From assembly GCA_029339505.1 (NCBI GenBank), contig JAQISU010000182.1:806001-870000 (forward strand): 64,000 nucleotides of DNA. The letters run 5' to 3'. Within the stretch, counting starts at the first letter, position 1. The number at the start of each line of letters is the position of its first letter. The notes beneath the pieces are model-generated. The model saw only the letters and a list, made by a program, of their open reading frames with translations, was not told the DNA's origin and ran no database searches. Positions 1 through 12,131 of the stretch are shown piece after piece. The position numbers and the translations under genes are program-made. Source of the stretch: Unio delphinus (lineage: Eukaryota; Mollusca; Bivalvia; Unionida; Unionidae).

Positions 1-534
1 ATATTATGTTCAAACATTTATTTGCAAGAGGGCTATAAATATTGTTTTTGTATTTGTTCCCCTCTTTCTGCAGTGAACGTTCAATGAAATTTTTTTACAA
101 TCATTATTTGGGTGAATATACCACTTTAAAGTCGCCGTGCATTTTACATACCATTCCAAATTAAGTTTCTAAGGGCTATTGGTAATGCACAATCCAGTGC
201 AGGTGGGTTGGGGTCGTACTCTGTTTGGGATGAAGTGGTTAAAACTGATGTCCTATTTCTTTCATCTTTGTATTATGCAGTGTGTGTGTGAAAGCATACC
301 TGTCACGTTGTAAGGAACAATAACCAGATTGCAACATGTATATGCTAGACCATGGAGCTAATAATTCATAAAGGTTACCATGTTAGCCCTGCGAACAATG
401 AGGTGCCCAGCCAGTGTTTATAACATGGCCATGTGAACTCGTGACTGGCGCCTAATTTTGGCAGAACCAGTTATACAACATGGCCGTAATATGGTTCGCA
501 TGTAAGTGATAAATATTCTGTGTTTGGATGACAG
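1..534. other. Intergenic, no gene seen
   Basis: AT-rich single-copy-looking DNA. Short open frames only, with no recognisable protein, RNA or repeat. Confidence 0.5.

Positions 535-621
<87 letters not shown>
535..621. repeat. Compound microsatellite (AAT)n then (GAT)n
   Basis: About 15 AAT units run straight into about 13 GAT units. The poly-Asn/poly-Asp and poly-Ile/poly-Ser open frames here are by-products of the triplet repeat and are not genes. Confidence 0.97.
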
Positions 622-904
622 CACAGGTTTTGGTCCCAAATATTATGATGATCCCCAAAACGAAATGTCTCTAATACTCATATTCTCTGCTCACATATCT
701 TTTTGGACATGCTGACCTATTTATTATACCTAAATCGGTAATTCACTTTCCTATATTTTATTAATAAATAAATCTTGAGTTTAAATCTTTAACCACTTTA
801 TTACTATTCTAATAATGGATTCAAGACAAAATGTACAAAATAAAATACTTTGGTTTAATATGGCCCCTATATGTAGACCACATGCCACATTAATTTTCCT
901 TTTA

Positions 905-1160
905 GGGGCCCCGAGTGGCCGAGTGGTCTAAAGCGCTCTCTGTTATGGATCACTGCCATCTCACCACTGTCTGCGCGTGGGATCGAGTCTAAGAGTCGGC
1001 TAATGTAGTTATGTGAGAAAGCTTGCCAGTAGCTTCTCGTGGGTCGGTAGTTCTTACCGGGGGTTTTCCCGGGTTCTTCCTCCACCAATAATACTGGCCG
1101 CCATGTATAGCCTATCGTGTGCTTAAAAATGGCTTTAAACCCTACAACAACAGCAACAAC
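905..1160 (+). mobile_element. tRNA-derived SINE, family 1, copy a
   Basis: The head resembles a Leu/Ser-type tRNA: a GGGGCCCCGAGTGGCCGAGT start, an A-box region GTGGTCTAAAGC and a B-box-like GGGATCGAGTC near 980. A body of about 150 bp follows, then a CAA-rich tail (ACAACAACAGCAACAAC). Four other copies in this window share head, body and tail, which marks it as a dispersed SINE and not a tRNA gene. Pol III transcription is known for such heads; current activity is not shown. Confidence 0.85.
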
Positions 1161-2140
1161 TTTCCTTTGTATCCTGCTTTCTATAGTACCGTATGTCTCT
1201 GCAACATAACACGCAGTACAGCGATAACAACAAAGTTACTCAGTGTTCAAATGCCATACAAAATACTACAAAAATAACTATTTATCGCAAATACAGAAGT
1301 ATGCCATTAAATCACCTCTAATATGTATAAAACTAATTAAACTCTTTTTTTCTTCTTTATGTGGCCGATACTACATACTGTATAATCCACTAGAAAAAGC
1401 ATGTACATATATACAATTTAACGTGCTATTCACACCATCACTAGGTACGTGATGCTATACTTAATATTCACGAGTGACCAGAGTAACATCAAAGATAACT
1501 GAACGAAGTAATATCTTTTAAAGTATGCAACTGCTCTTATATCTTACTGATCATTTCGTACATTTTTTTTACAATGTGCTTTTTTCTAAATTTCTCACTT
1601 TTGTTTTGCAGGAAATGCCACACATTATCGAAAACGCATACCACATATTGGATAGTTTCTCATACTTGCAATCAAAATCAGTATATATCTCATTTTTGCA
1701 TAAATATAATATTTATTTAAAATAAGCTGTTAGTGGCATGTACTTTTCATTATCTATAGACGGGTATGAAGAATGAAGTACTGAGGATGCCATATGACAT
1801 AAAGTAGTATAAAAGTGTGGTTTTTGACACTTGTTTCTCATTAGGGGCCGCTCCACCCATCCCTCACCACTTCCAATCATGACAACTTAGTATACACGCG
1901 AGCATTGCCCATTGATCACTTTAATTTTATCCGTGAGGGTGTAAGCATTTCACATGCATTTAGGTGACGTGACTAGGGCATTTGTGTTTTGTGGGGGTGA
2001 GAATCACATCCGAATGAAAGTGTCCCAAAAGTTTATTAAAAGGCAAACCTCCCCATGTTTTGTACTATACTACTGTGATTGTAGAGACCAAATCCATCAG
2101 AGTGCACATATTTAGGCAAGCCTATGATACGATACACAAT
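1161..2140. other. Intergenic, no gene seen
   Basis: Short open frames only; none resembles a known protein. Confidence 0.45.
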
Positions 2141-2150
2141 ACACACGGAA

Positions 2151-2420
2151 TGTTGTTGTTGTTGTTGTTGTAGAGCTTCACGCCATTTTTCAACACAATA
2201 TAGGCTATACATGGCGGCCAGTATTATTGGTGGAGGAAGAACCCGGGAAAACCCCCGGTAAGAACCACCGACCCACGAGAAGCTACTGGAAAGCTTTCTC
2301 ACATAACTACATTAGCCGACTCTTAGACTCGATCCCACGCGCAGACAGTGGTGAGATGGCAGTGATCCATAACAGAGAGCGCTTTAGACCACTCGGCCAC
2401 TCGGGGCCCCTAACTCTAAC
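2151..2420 (-). mobile_element. tRNA-derived SINE, family 1, copy b, with target-site duplication
   Basis: Complete copy on the minus strand. Read on plus, it starts with a (TGT)n tail at 2151 and ends with the tRNA-like head (GGCCACTCGGGGCCCC) near 2410. The 10-12 bp direct repeat ACACACGGAATG lies at 2141-2152 and again at 2421-2432, as expected for target-primed insertion. It is very close in sequence to the copy at 905-1160, so the insertion is fairly recent. Confidence 0.9.
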
Positions 2421-2432
2421 ACACACGGAATG

Positions 2433-3205
2433 AATTTACTACCTACAGTGAGGCTGATATTGCTATTTAACAAAATCTCTGTGTTTATTTTTCTCCATTG
2501 TTATATTTGAACTATTTCTGTAACAATATTTGTGTGCTGACAAAGAGAAAGAAATATATTAGTTGAGTTGTGAATTTTTCTATATTAAAGAAATACCTGT
2601 AGCTGTTTATATATAAATGTCAAGCAAAAGCCAGGCTATTGACTTCCAAAATACACTGAAAAATTAAGTAGGGTACAAACAGTGGTATAAACCTGCTAAA
2701 TGAACGGAATAGATAAAACGTGACAGATACAATGATATCGTTGTATCGTATGAATGCATGATACAGCTTTATGAAGGTATTATGATGAAATAGAAGAGGA
2801 GAGACCCAATTATCAACAGCAATATTTAAAAGTTATCGCCCAAAACTATGAAGTAAAATGATTGAAGAAATTTGCAAAGGTTCTAAGGCATTTGATGTCA
2901 TTCGATACAAATACACAAAATCTTGTTCTTCTCGAGTTGGCCTAGTACCTTGTCATGATAAGCAACTCGAGCTGAATATTTTTTTGATGAGGGACTAGAA
3001 TTTGACGTATCTAAGACCCTGATTCATGGAAGGATACTCCTAATTTGCTTTATAACGAGTTCCTGTGGTTGTAGCGAGGCCCCTAAAAGGTGTGGGGCTG
3101 GTGCCTACTCTGCCTAATTGGTATTTTCGTTGAAAAGCATAACATAAACAACATAAACAATATAGAAACCACAAGGTTTTACTACTCTATCGGATATTGC
3201 CTCGG
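2433..3205. other. Intergenic, no gene seen
   Basis: No recognisable coding or RNA feature. Confidence 0.4.
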
Positions 3206-3448
3206 TGTGCCAAGTCAACCATGCATCGTAACAACCTTTAAGGCGTACCATATCAATAATGCATAGGCTCAACCTTATAGGCATGCCATGTGAATCATGC
3301 ATCGTATGAACCTTTTGTTCGCACCAAGTCAACCGTGCATATTATTAACTTTTCAGGAGTGCCAAGTCAACCATGCATAGTATCAACCTTTCAAGCGTAC
3401 CATGTCAATAATGCATTGTATCAACCTTTCAGACGTACCAAGTCAACT
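3206..3448. repeat. Degenerate tandem repeat, about 38 bp unit
   Basis: About six diverged copies built around CCAAGTCAACCATGCATCG and TATCAACCTTTCAGGCGTA. Units differ by substitutions and small indels, so this is an old array. Confidence 0.8.
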
Positions 3449-4533
3449 GCTCTATCGGCCTAACATTTAAATCGATTACCACCTGATACCACTGGCCACA
3501 CATGTTTTGAAAACTCCCTGGTATCAGGACGTAACAAATTTGAAATCTGCATGTAAGACGAACTCTACGGTTGGGTTGTGGTGCTTCCAGTATTTTTTTT
3601 AAAAGTATTATATAGGACCCACCAGGTTATATTTTGTTGGAAGTTCAATTTAGCCAAATATTGATGTAAAGCTTTGAGCTCCTAGTCAGAAATGCCGAGG
3701 GTTAGAAGGCGAAATATAAAAAGGTTGAAATAAAATGAATAACAATTTAATAATCCTATGACTCAAATTTCCATTCCTTCCGCTGGACCCGTTAATAAGC
3801 CTGTTGCATCACCAGATTTGCAGTGTGAGATTGATTTCCACCTGTCATTGTAGTTTTACTCAATTGTTATATCCTATTTCTCCCAGTTTCTTCTCTTTTT
3901 CCCGACCTTTCTTCATACTCCTTCTCCTTTTCCACGTCAGCCCTCACGACAACATTTCTGTCGACTTCGACTATCTCGGCTATCGTTTCATTCCGCCTCC
4001 AACACTTGAAGATTTGGAACCCAATGGAACCGGAAGTTATATGTCCCCATACATGCTTCATGTGAAAACATAAGGACGGTACAATCCTTTTTCCTAGCCC
4101 CCTTATCTCACACTACGAGCAGCCTATCATTAGATCACGGCCATTACATTTCTTCGGTCACGCATTCGTTCAAATCCAGATCCCCATACTTCTTGTATGG
4201 TAAAACAACCGTCATTATACAGCACGGTGTCAAGTTATTATATATTCATCAATAAATCCGTCATATCAGTACATATTCCTAATCCAATTATATTGAGCAA
4301 TATCACAATAATCATGCGCATTTCCTTACCTAGCAAAAATAAGTACGCAAATATCCTAATACCCATGCTTTGATTTATGCACACGTCCCTAGTAACCAGT
4401 CATAATACCATGTTTTTTTAAATTCACAATTCAAACATGCGTAATTTCTAACATAACGCATTAATGAAGGGTTAGTGGCGCATTAATTCAGCAAAATATA
4501 AAATAGCTTGTATCGTCCAGTGTGCTGTTTATA
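3449..4533. other. Intergenic, no gene seen
   Basis: An 89-codon frame at 3804-4073 has a hydrophobic middle but no recognisable family and no convincing splice context. I do not call it a gene. Confidence 0.4.
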
Positions 4534-4770
4534 AAAAAGTTAAATAAACACCAGAATAAATATTCCGCTATCGAGAAGGAGTTCTTGGCTCTATTTTTGG
4601 TGCTACAACACTGTGAAGTTTAAAGTTTGCTTTTTTTGCGATTATTGTATTCAATGATTAAGTCTCTTAGTTTGATCAACAAAATGAAAAATAAAAACCA
4701 GAGGTTGTTGAGGATGAGTTTGATGTCAGATAAATACAACATTGATATAATGATGATTTGTTCTTTTGGA
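4534..4770 (+). pseudogene. Ty3/gypsy-like pol fragment (RNase H region)
   Basis: Conceptual translation reads KKLNKHQNKYSAIEKEF, then LALFLVLQHCEV, a stop, and further on INKMKNKNQRLLRMSLM and KYNIDI. This is the pattern of the RNase H domain that follows reverse transcriptase in Ty3/gypsy Pol: the (S/T)xIEKE segment near the domain start and the NQRLLR-W-x-L-x-x-Y-x-I-x-I segment near its end, where the usual Trp is Met here. In-frame stops and loss of the intervening catalytic segment show it is dead. No LTRs, gag or integrase were found around it. Confidence 0.8.
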
Positions 4771-5099
4771 ATGTATTTAAATGTTGACCTATTAGAAATT
4801 ACCGTAATGCAAGATAGTCTCGCCTGACAGTTAGAATTGTTTATAATGTAATTACTCGCTTGAATTCAAGTTGCCAACTTACGTGGTACAATGGACCAAG
4901 GGCGGACATAAACCTTGATTGATAGATACCATCCTAATGCCTACACGCCAAAACAGTGTCTTTGAAACATTCAACAGTGCATTCATATCTTTGGTCCACA
5001 TACTTATTGGTAACACGTAAGCTCCTACTTACTAGCTCTTAAAATATGAGCCTAATTGGTTCTGTGCTTTTTAAAACGATAGTGTGTTGAACATTACAG

Positions 5100-5330
5100 G
5101 TCTTCAGTGTCCCGATTGTACTCACATGACGACAAATGTACAAGTTCCTCTGTTAAAAGACATTATCCAGAAGATCATAGATATATTTTCTGATCCCGTG
5201 TGTTCAACCGAAATAGTGGATCCTAGCATTTCCGGAATAAAGTACAAAACATGCACTATACCAGTACCTGACAGTGTGAGCAAATGTCGTCACTACAGAG
5301 GTCAGGTGACCGTAAAGGTTCTCGGGCAAG
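5100..5330 (+). CDS. Ly6/uPAR-type protein, internal exon
   Basis: Exon of 231 nt between an acceptor (ATTACAG, AG at 5098-5099) and a donor (GCAAG|GTAAGA, GT at 5331). Codons are offset by one nucleotide at both ends (phase 1). It encodes the first half of the mature protein, starting LQCPDC: Leu-x-Cys-x-x-Cys is the usual opening of a three-finger (Ly6/uPAR) domain. Five cysteines lie here. Joining the last nucleotide G to AA at 7153 makes a Glu codon and continues the frame in the exon at 7153-7430. The upstream exon, expected to hold a signal peptide and end in phase 1, was not identified. The mature protein is inferred to be extracellular; its partner is unknown. Confidence 0.75.
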
Positions 5331-5654
5331 GTAAGATGATTTTACCTGTTTGGTCATATAAGTTGTCAAGTAAAGCTGAACAAAAGATTTTATGTTGTAA
5401 GCGTCTATTGAAAGGACTAAACAAATTCTACTTAATTTTTTCACGAGTGTCTTTCTCTCTTTATAATAATATTTTAAATAGATGTGATAAAAAAATAGCG
5501 AAAAGTTACAAGATAAAAACACGGTTAGACAGCATGGATTGGCATTGTTTTTAAATCACTCTTAAGTGAAAAGAATGGAGTTTTATTGCCCAAGAAATAT
5601 AAAAAGAACTGTAATAATACTTAAATAAAATACAACTGTAGCAAATATTTCTCA

Positions 5655-6335
5655 ATCCTCAAGATCATATTCAGACTAAATGACCTCTTAGTCATCCAAT
5701 CAGACAATATTTAGATTAAATGATGTCTGCGTCTTTCAGACAATCAGAAGGTATTCAAGCCAAATGATTTCTCAGTCTTCCAGACGATCATATCACATTC
5801 ATGTTAAATGACTTCACAGTCACTAAGACAATCAGATGGCATTCAGGATAAATGACTTCACAGTCACTAAGACAATCAGATGGCATTCAGGATAAATGAC
5901 TTCACAGTCACTAAGACAATCAGATGGCATTCAGGATAAATGACTTCACAGTCACTAAGACAATCAGATGGCATTCAGGATAAATGACTTCACAGTCACT
6001 AAGACAATCAGATGGCATTCAGGATAAATGACTTCACAGTCACTAAGACAATCAGATGGCATTCAGGATAAATGACTTCACAGTCACTAAGACAATCAGA
6101 TGGCATTCAGGATAAATGACTTCACAGTCACTAAGACAATCAGATGGCATTCAGGATAAATGACTTCACAGTCACTAAGACAATCAGATGGCATTCAGGA
6201 TAAATGACTTCACAGTCACTAAGACAATCAGATGGCATTCAGGATAAATGTTTTCAACTTCTTCCAGACATTCAGAAATTATTAAGGTTAAAGGACTTCC
6301 CGTCTTGCAGACAATATTCAGAATAAATGACTTAA
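5655..6335. repeat. Intronic minisatellite, 44 bp unit
   Basis: Core at about 5817-6247 of nearly ten virtually identical 44 bp units containing ACAATCAGATGGCATTCAGG and ATAAATGACTTCACAGTCAC. Degenerate, diverged units flank the core on both sides (5655-5816 and 6248-6335). It lies in the intron between the two Ly6-type exons. Confidence 0.95.
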
Positions 6336-6942
6336 AATACTTTGGGATTCATGGGGATTACTCTGTGCGTGTAAAGGTTATATATTGTATACATATATAT
6401 TCTTTCTCTGCTCGCCAAAAAGCTTTCCTATGCTGTTATCAAGATTTTTGTCAGCAATTGTTTGCTTCACAGATTAGATGTAGATACTTTAAACTGAAAT
6501 GTCTCAGCTATTTGATTAATATTCTAGAACATTGAAATGATAGCTTTATGTACCTGCCATTATTTTTCGCAGTTGTGTTGCGTAATTGAATTAATTCACT
6601 GTCAGTATGGCATGTAATGCCATGGGACGTGATTTCAGTGTAGCTGTGATAGGCTCATTAGTCCAGTTAGAGATAATTTAGCCTCGTTTCCCCATCTACT
6701 CTCCTTTCTAGATGAACCAAAACGCCACTTCCTTTTACAAATATGTCAGTTGTACAACAGGCGCAATGTACAAGACTCACTTTATTAGCTCCATAAAGTC
6801 TAATCGTACAGATTGATAGAATTAATGTATCGGAACTGTCATGTACTATAGTCGTTGAGTTATGTAATGTTCTTGACGTTATATCGTGCTTATAATCTTA
6901 ACATGGTGTTCATTTTACATGTAAATTTATGAAACTCGCTGG

Positions 6943-6948
<6 letters not shown>

Positions 6949-7017
<69 letters not shown>

Positions 7018-7022
7018 GTGTG
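6949..7022. repeat. (TA)n then (TG)n microsatellite
   Basis: Dinucleotide run near the 3' end of the Ly6-type gene intron. YIYI-type open frames across it are artefacts. Confidence 0.97.
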
Positions 7023-7152
7023 TTTTCTTCTTCACAATTGGCGTTTACATTTTTTTAAATTGCATGACAAAATTAACATTCCTTTTATACATTCCGTTTT
7101 GTATAAATATGTCAGATATTATTAACTAACACTTACTATTATCGGTTTCAAG

Positions 7153-7430
7153 AACTGACCTTAAACACCTTTGAAAGAGGCTGTTATGAAGACACTATAT
7201 CTAACATGCCTTCAGACGGATGCTTCCAGCGAACGAGCGACCCCAGGGACAAATCATTCTTCCAGACTGTCTTCAACCGGATCAACATGGACGTGGTTAA
7301 TTTCAGAGGGAAAATGTGCATATGCTCCAGCACTGAGTCCGATTGTCAAAATGCAGGTGGTAGTCAGGGTGCTGTTTTATCGACTGTTATATTAATTGTG
7401 TCATTTGTATCTAATCGTTTTCTGATATAA
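7153..7430 (+). CDS. Ly6/uPAR-type protein, last exon with GPI-anchor-like tail
   Basis: Starts after an acceptor (GGTTTCAAG, AG at 7151-7152) with two nucleotides that complete the split Glu codon from 5330; stop TAA at 7428-7430. It supplies the other five cysteines: ERGCYEDT, DGCFQR and the closing CICSSTESDCQN. The CxC...CN ending is the classic end of a three-finger domain, so the joined exons carry ten cysteines. After a small-residue stretch (NAGGSQGA) comes a hydrophobic tail, LSTVILIVSFVSN, ending four residues later, as in GPI-anchored family members. Role is inferred only from the fold: a cell-surface or secreted binding protein. Confidence 0.78.
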
Positions 7431-8150
7431 GATACCCTTGGTTGAAAGATGCATTTAAGAGCGTTTCAACTTTGTAACGCAAATCAATACCTTGCCTAGG
7501 AAATTAATTTGCTTTTTTGGTGTAGTCTAGGATATGTCGTTTTGCGTACAGAATGGATCCAATTTATTTTGTTTTCTTTCTTGCACCTCGTTCGGTTGCG
7601 TATGAAGGGGTAATGTTATCATTTAGAGTCTGAAATGACTGTATGTAAATGACATTCTGTGATTAAAATAATGTCCACTTGTACAATGTGATGAATTGTT
7701 GAACTATTGCAGCTGAAACAAAAAAGTTGCATGTTTGCTAGTGTAGCAATGTTTATATGATATAAGAATGTAACATGTATTATCGGCAAACTTCTGTTTT
7801 CCATAATTTGAAGAGAAAGCTGAATATGTTTCTATTTTATCAGCAGGGAGGGAGAACCCACCTTGATTAAGATAGTTTCATTTGCTAAACTAAGGAATTA
7901 TACGAAAAATTACGTCCAATTACAGAGAGGGTTAACTGACCTCAGTTTAGAAGATTCTATTTGCTAAACTAAAGCCTTTAATAAAACGACAATATTACGC
8001 TTATAACGCCAAACTAAAGCTTCTAATTGACCGAGACTTTCTCTCCAATTTTTGATCAATTTTACGCGCACGAGTTGACCCTCCACAACGCTTGTTTGTG
8101 GTCCCGTCTCCTCTGCTACTGTGAATTAAATCATTATTATATATCAATAA
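7431..8150. other. Presumed 3' UTR and intergenic DNA
   Basis: The start of this stretch should hold the 3' UTR of the Ly6-type gene. I see no clear poly(A) signal that I would commit to. No other gene recognised. Confidence 0.35.
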
Positions 8151-9095
8151 TATGTCATCAGAAGCTAATAAAACTAGTTTAGTTCGAGAGCGACTTGAAG
8201 CAGTTAAGCGATTTCTACCAGCCCGTGATTATCACAGACAAAAATTACAAGCAGTGCGTCTAGAATCCGAGTTGTATTTGTAGAAGGTGCAGAACAATTG
8301 TTTAAGCCTGTAACAACTGGGCAAATAGCAGAAAGAACAACAGAATAAAGGATTGTACGAGATCTTCCAACTGATATAGCTGCAACTCAACATCGGCCTC
8401 CTAAATTTGATGATGTTGTTGGTGGAGACCCCCCCCCCCAAAAAAAGGAAAGGGTAACTAGTTTTAAGGTGATATTTACTGACACTGGTACACAAACAAT
8501 AAAACAATATGTTAACGAAAACCAATAATGATATAATTGATTGAGTTTGGTTCGTTTGCTGCTTCAAGCTATATTTCAAGAAATACATTTTTAAAACGTG
8601 AACATGGTAAAGGTGTATGTCGTGAAATGTGGATCGATTGGACGTTCAAATTAAGTCAGGAATTAATCAGACTGACAAACAGGATCATGTTTATAGCAAT
8701 AAAAAAGCAAGGACAAAATCTTCCCAGCAAGAGCCTTCTGTCAACTTCCTCCACCTCTGCAACGAAAAGAACAAATGGATGATGTATTTTATAAACCATA
8801 TGGAGAACCTCCAGAAAAAGAATTTCACGATACATCTGACACCGGTGCTATTGATAGTGCTTTTCCTACCTTGACTACGTCAGAAGGAAGTGGTTCTATT
8901 TCATGTTTTATCAATATTCGCGATGACGTACAACGACTAGAAATCCTCATAGGAAGAAAACGAGCTGGCAATATTTCTCGGGAAATAATTAATGAAGCAG
9001 CTGATATTTGTCAATTGTTGTTTACAGATGGTATCATAGACATTCGCGTTTATCGATCTTTAATCGATGAGATCGTTGGTTATTACAGTGATTAG
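8151..9095 (+). pseudogene. Decayed open frames, left part of element 1, family unknown
   Basis: From ATG at 8151 a basic stretch (RERLEAVKRFLPARDYHR) runs 43 codons, then continues in a shifted frame (VFVEGAEQLFKPVTTGQI). A second frame at 8775-9095 encodes 106 residues, from MDDVFYKPYGE to a stop, and includes an amphipathic, probably helical C-terminal half around RLEILIGRKRAGNISREI. I do not recognise either as a named family. They share strand and AT-rich coding-like composition with the helicase-HNH and ATPase remnants downstream, so I read them as small genes of the same element. That link is inference. Confidence 0.4.
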
Positions 9096-9132
9096 ATAAA
9101 TAAATATAAATAAGATGATCATACACAATGCT

Positions 9133-9308
9133 CAACATGGACCTGTAATGGTCAGGGTGATACATTCACGATGGTCAACATGGACCTGTAATGGTCAGGG
9201 TGATACATTCACGATGGTCAACATGGACCTGTAATGGTCAGGGTGATACATTCACGATGGTCAACATGGACCTGTAATGGTCAGGGTGATACATTCACGA
9301 TGGTCAAC
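9133..9308. repeat. Minisatellite, 43 bp unit, about 4 copies
   Basis: Near-identical units containing ACATGGACCTGTAATGGTCA and GGGTGATACATTCACGATGG. It sits just after the stop of the frame at 8775-9095, inside element 1. Confidence 0.95.
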
Positions 9309-9380
9309 CTATAAATCAACAATTTAGAAGGATTGCCCCAAAAACAATACCGATCGGAGAACAGTTATCAATGAAAACAT

Positions 9381-9860
9381 TTGCCCGTTGTCAGCGGAAA
9401 AGCTCACGCTGCTATTGGTAATGTTGCCGGTATGCCGTTCTCGGTTTTCAAAGATACACTTGCACTATTAATACGACGAAAACGACATCCAGTAAAATTA
9501 GCCAGCACTGAAGTATCGTCCGCGGGTGCTAGTAAAAAATACAAATCAAACCGTCACGTGACTATAAGACCTCTGCTATCATTGGCATGTATGATGCAAG
9601 ATTTGTGTAGCCGCCTGACTAAGAATGCGACTGGCCAGATCCAGGTCAAATTTAGGCAACGATGTACTTTCATCTCGTCTGTCAGCGGATTAAAGACATA
9701 ACGAATGCTATGCTCACGATGTTTGAGAAAATAAATCATATTTCTATCGATTTCATGCAGGTATATCTCGATAATAGATCTTTCAAGATTGCTGGGCCGG
9801 CAAGTAAGCGTCTACCTCATGCGGACACCAAATGGAGTCCGCGAATTCCAACTTTTTGAT
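9381..9860 (+). other. Overlapping short open frames, origin unclear
   Basis: A 106-codon frame (9381-9701) rich in Lys/Arg in its middle (LIRRKRHPVKLAS) and two shorter overlapping frames up to about 9860. No family recognised. Their position inside element 1 suggests eroded element genes, but the sequence alone does not prove it. Confidence 0.25.
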
Positions 9861-9940
9861 AGGGAATGCGATCTGACCCTACACCCCAACATGAATGTCC
9901 AAATATCAAAAATGGGGTGGCAAGGGTCAGAGGAAACTCG

Positions 9941-10220
9941 GACTACTTTTTTCACTGAGACTAACGAAATGAACATTAACTGTCGAATTTGTTTTATGAA
10001 CTTTATATTCTGATGGTAGTGTGTATTTATTTCCGGATTTAAACTCTTTCAAGAATTCGAAATCAGAAATACTATTTCAGGACTACTTTTTTCACTGAGA
10101 CTAACGAAATGAACATTAACTGTCGAATTTGTTTTATGAACTTTATATTCTGATGGTAGTGTGTATTTATTTCCGGATTTAAACTCTTTCAAGAATTCGA
10201 AATCAGAAATACTATTTTCA
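9941..10220. repeat. Tandem duplication, 140 bp, two copies
   Basis: 9941-10080 is repeated at 10081-10220 almost without change, including GACTACTTTTTTCACTGAGA at each start. The only clear difference is a T-run near the end of the second copy. Confidence 0.95.
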
Positions 10221-11130
10221 GGATTTAGTTCATCAGATATGTTGAAACAGTCGTTTTTTAAACTTGTAATTGCATAAATAATAGCTATACTAGTTTTATA
10301 GCTCGTTATACAGTAAATATAATTTAAAATAAACAATATATACACAACCCCCATGTGAAACCTTAAACGACATCTTAGAAGGTTAAGATGGTACAATATA
10401 CACAACCCCATTGTGAACTCCTAGAAAACCAAACGATAGCCTATGAAGTTTGAGACGGCGTGTATATATCTCAGAACGGCACAATCCCCAAGTGAACCCC
10501 TAATTGCAAATCGACATTTTAGAAGGGTCAGAGGGCACATACACACAGTTTAAAAGGTTCAGAAGGTACATATATAGGAAGGCATAACATGCAGTTTAAC
10601 TAAGAACAGCACATATTATTAACTGGGTGACAAATATGAACCTTGCACCGAACACCCTCGAGACATCACTGACGGGGTCCTCATCTACGTTCAGCTTTGT
10701 TCACACACACTATTTTAAACGAGCTGGAGATCCCAGACACGAGATGACCAGAGTATAAATTGACTTCTTCCTAAGTCTGAGATGACTGGTTTGGCCTTTA
10801 TAGAATCATTTGAATTTGCTATGAATTGACACCCGATTTGTTATGTCTGGTTTGGTCGACATTTGTGCAGAAAAAAATATACGCGCCAATAGTTTTATTA
10901 CGTTATATGCATGGTTAAAATAGTTATGTTGTCGTTTTAGGTCAGTGAAGCAATTATTTATATCGGAAACAGATTGAAGTTTGGTTACCACACCTCGATA
11001 CGTTTACCCTTGACATTATTAAAGAAACTTTTCTTCATCGTAGCGAAAATTAAATTACTGAAAGTTTGAATAATATATCCCAGTCAGAGATAAAAGCGAG
11101 GAAAAAAATCGCTGATAACTGATTTTATTA
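10221..11130. other. No gene recognised
   Basis: AT-rich stretch inside element 1. Open frames on the minus strand, including 120 codons at 10049-10411, show no recognisable motifs. Confidence 0.35.
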
Positions 11131-12118
11131 ATATGCACCGTTTCATTAGATGTGTTAAAAATGTTCTTGATTGGTTATTGCTAGAGAATAAAGAGGTAAT
11201 AATGTGTGGCGGTCACGGTCGACAACCACCATTTGTTGGATTGTCTCCCCACTAATGGTTTTAAAACAATTGCAGATTATTACGAGGAGGTAGTTGGTGA
11301 TCATAGAGCGCTTGATCCAGAATTTAAAGAACTTAAGAAATTAATCAGATTTCAGTCTAAAAAAAATCAGCGTGAAATAATGCGTGAAATAAGCTCAGAA
11401 ACTTTTATTAATGATTTTTGGGATAAAGGAGACCAAACGATTTGATATTGGCAAGTAGACATATTATTGTTCATGATACACTTCAACATAAGTTATTTCA
11501 ACTGCACAAAGAGAAGTTTTCAGAATTTCCTCTTCCGTTGTGTTATCGACCAACATATAGGCAACGACAGAATATCGATGTTTAGATAACACACTACGGA
11601 CCGATAAATAGAATCTTGTGTTAAATGATATTGTTTTGGTTAATGTTAGTGTTGTCGAGGATAAGCTGAACGTTGATAAAACTCCGTGGAAGCTAAGTTA
11701 CGCAATTACAATCCATTCATCTCAAGGATTAACTATTACTGATACTGTTGTCAAACTTAGTCTATATCGCAGTGTTACGAGTTAGAAAATAACTCAGCTG
11801 CGGAGGGTTATTCTAAATGTTACTGGCACCAGCAACGAAATTGTTAGCAATGATATAGGAAGAGAAAACAACTCGCTAATTATAAACAAAGTGACACAAA
11901 AATAATCGTGACTTTGATATTGATGCTGAATTTATCATGATGTTAAAACAACAACAAAATAATGATTGTGCGAGCTATAACACATTAACGTTGTGGCACT
12001 ATTCAAATAATTATCCAAAACCATTTACCGTAAATAGGAAATTGGCAGACTTGGTCATACACGAGAAAATGTGATGCTGACCAGTCTTGAGTGTAATCGA
12101 CGTAGGGGTGGTTGTTAA
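11131..12118 (+). pseudogene. Helicase-HNH nuclease fusion remnant, element 1
   Basis: Several frames, broken by stops and shifts, read through as one protein. Helicase part: MCGGHGRQPPFVG near 11205-11240 sits where SF1 helicases have motif III (the usual Asp is Gly here); then DYYEEVVGDHRAL and LKKLIRFQSKKNQREI; then WKLSYAITIHSSQGLTI at about 11690-11735, the motif V/VI region of Pif1/RecD-like SF1 helicases. Nuclease part: after a degraded zinc-type CASxN segment, HTRENVMLTSLECNRRRGG at 12056-12112, the end of an HNH/endonuclease VII-like domain; stop at 12116-12118. The N-terminal half with Walker A was not found. Likely role when intact: unwinding and cutting DNA during replication or mobility of the element. 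Confidence 0.8.
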
Positions 12119-12131
12119 GTGATCGAGGTGG

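Noticed and set aside
506..715. Open frame with poly-Asn and poly-Asp
   Set aside because: It is the direct translation of the (AAT)n(GAT)n microsatellite, with no coding context.
905..990. Possible tRNA-Leu or tRNA-Ser gene
   Set aside because: Five copies share a non-tRNA body and CAA tail; degraded B box. SINE head.
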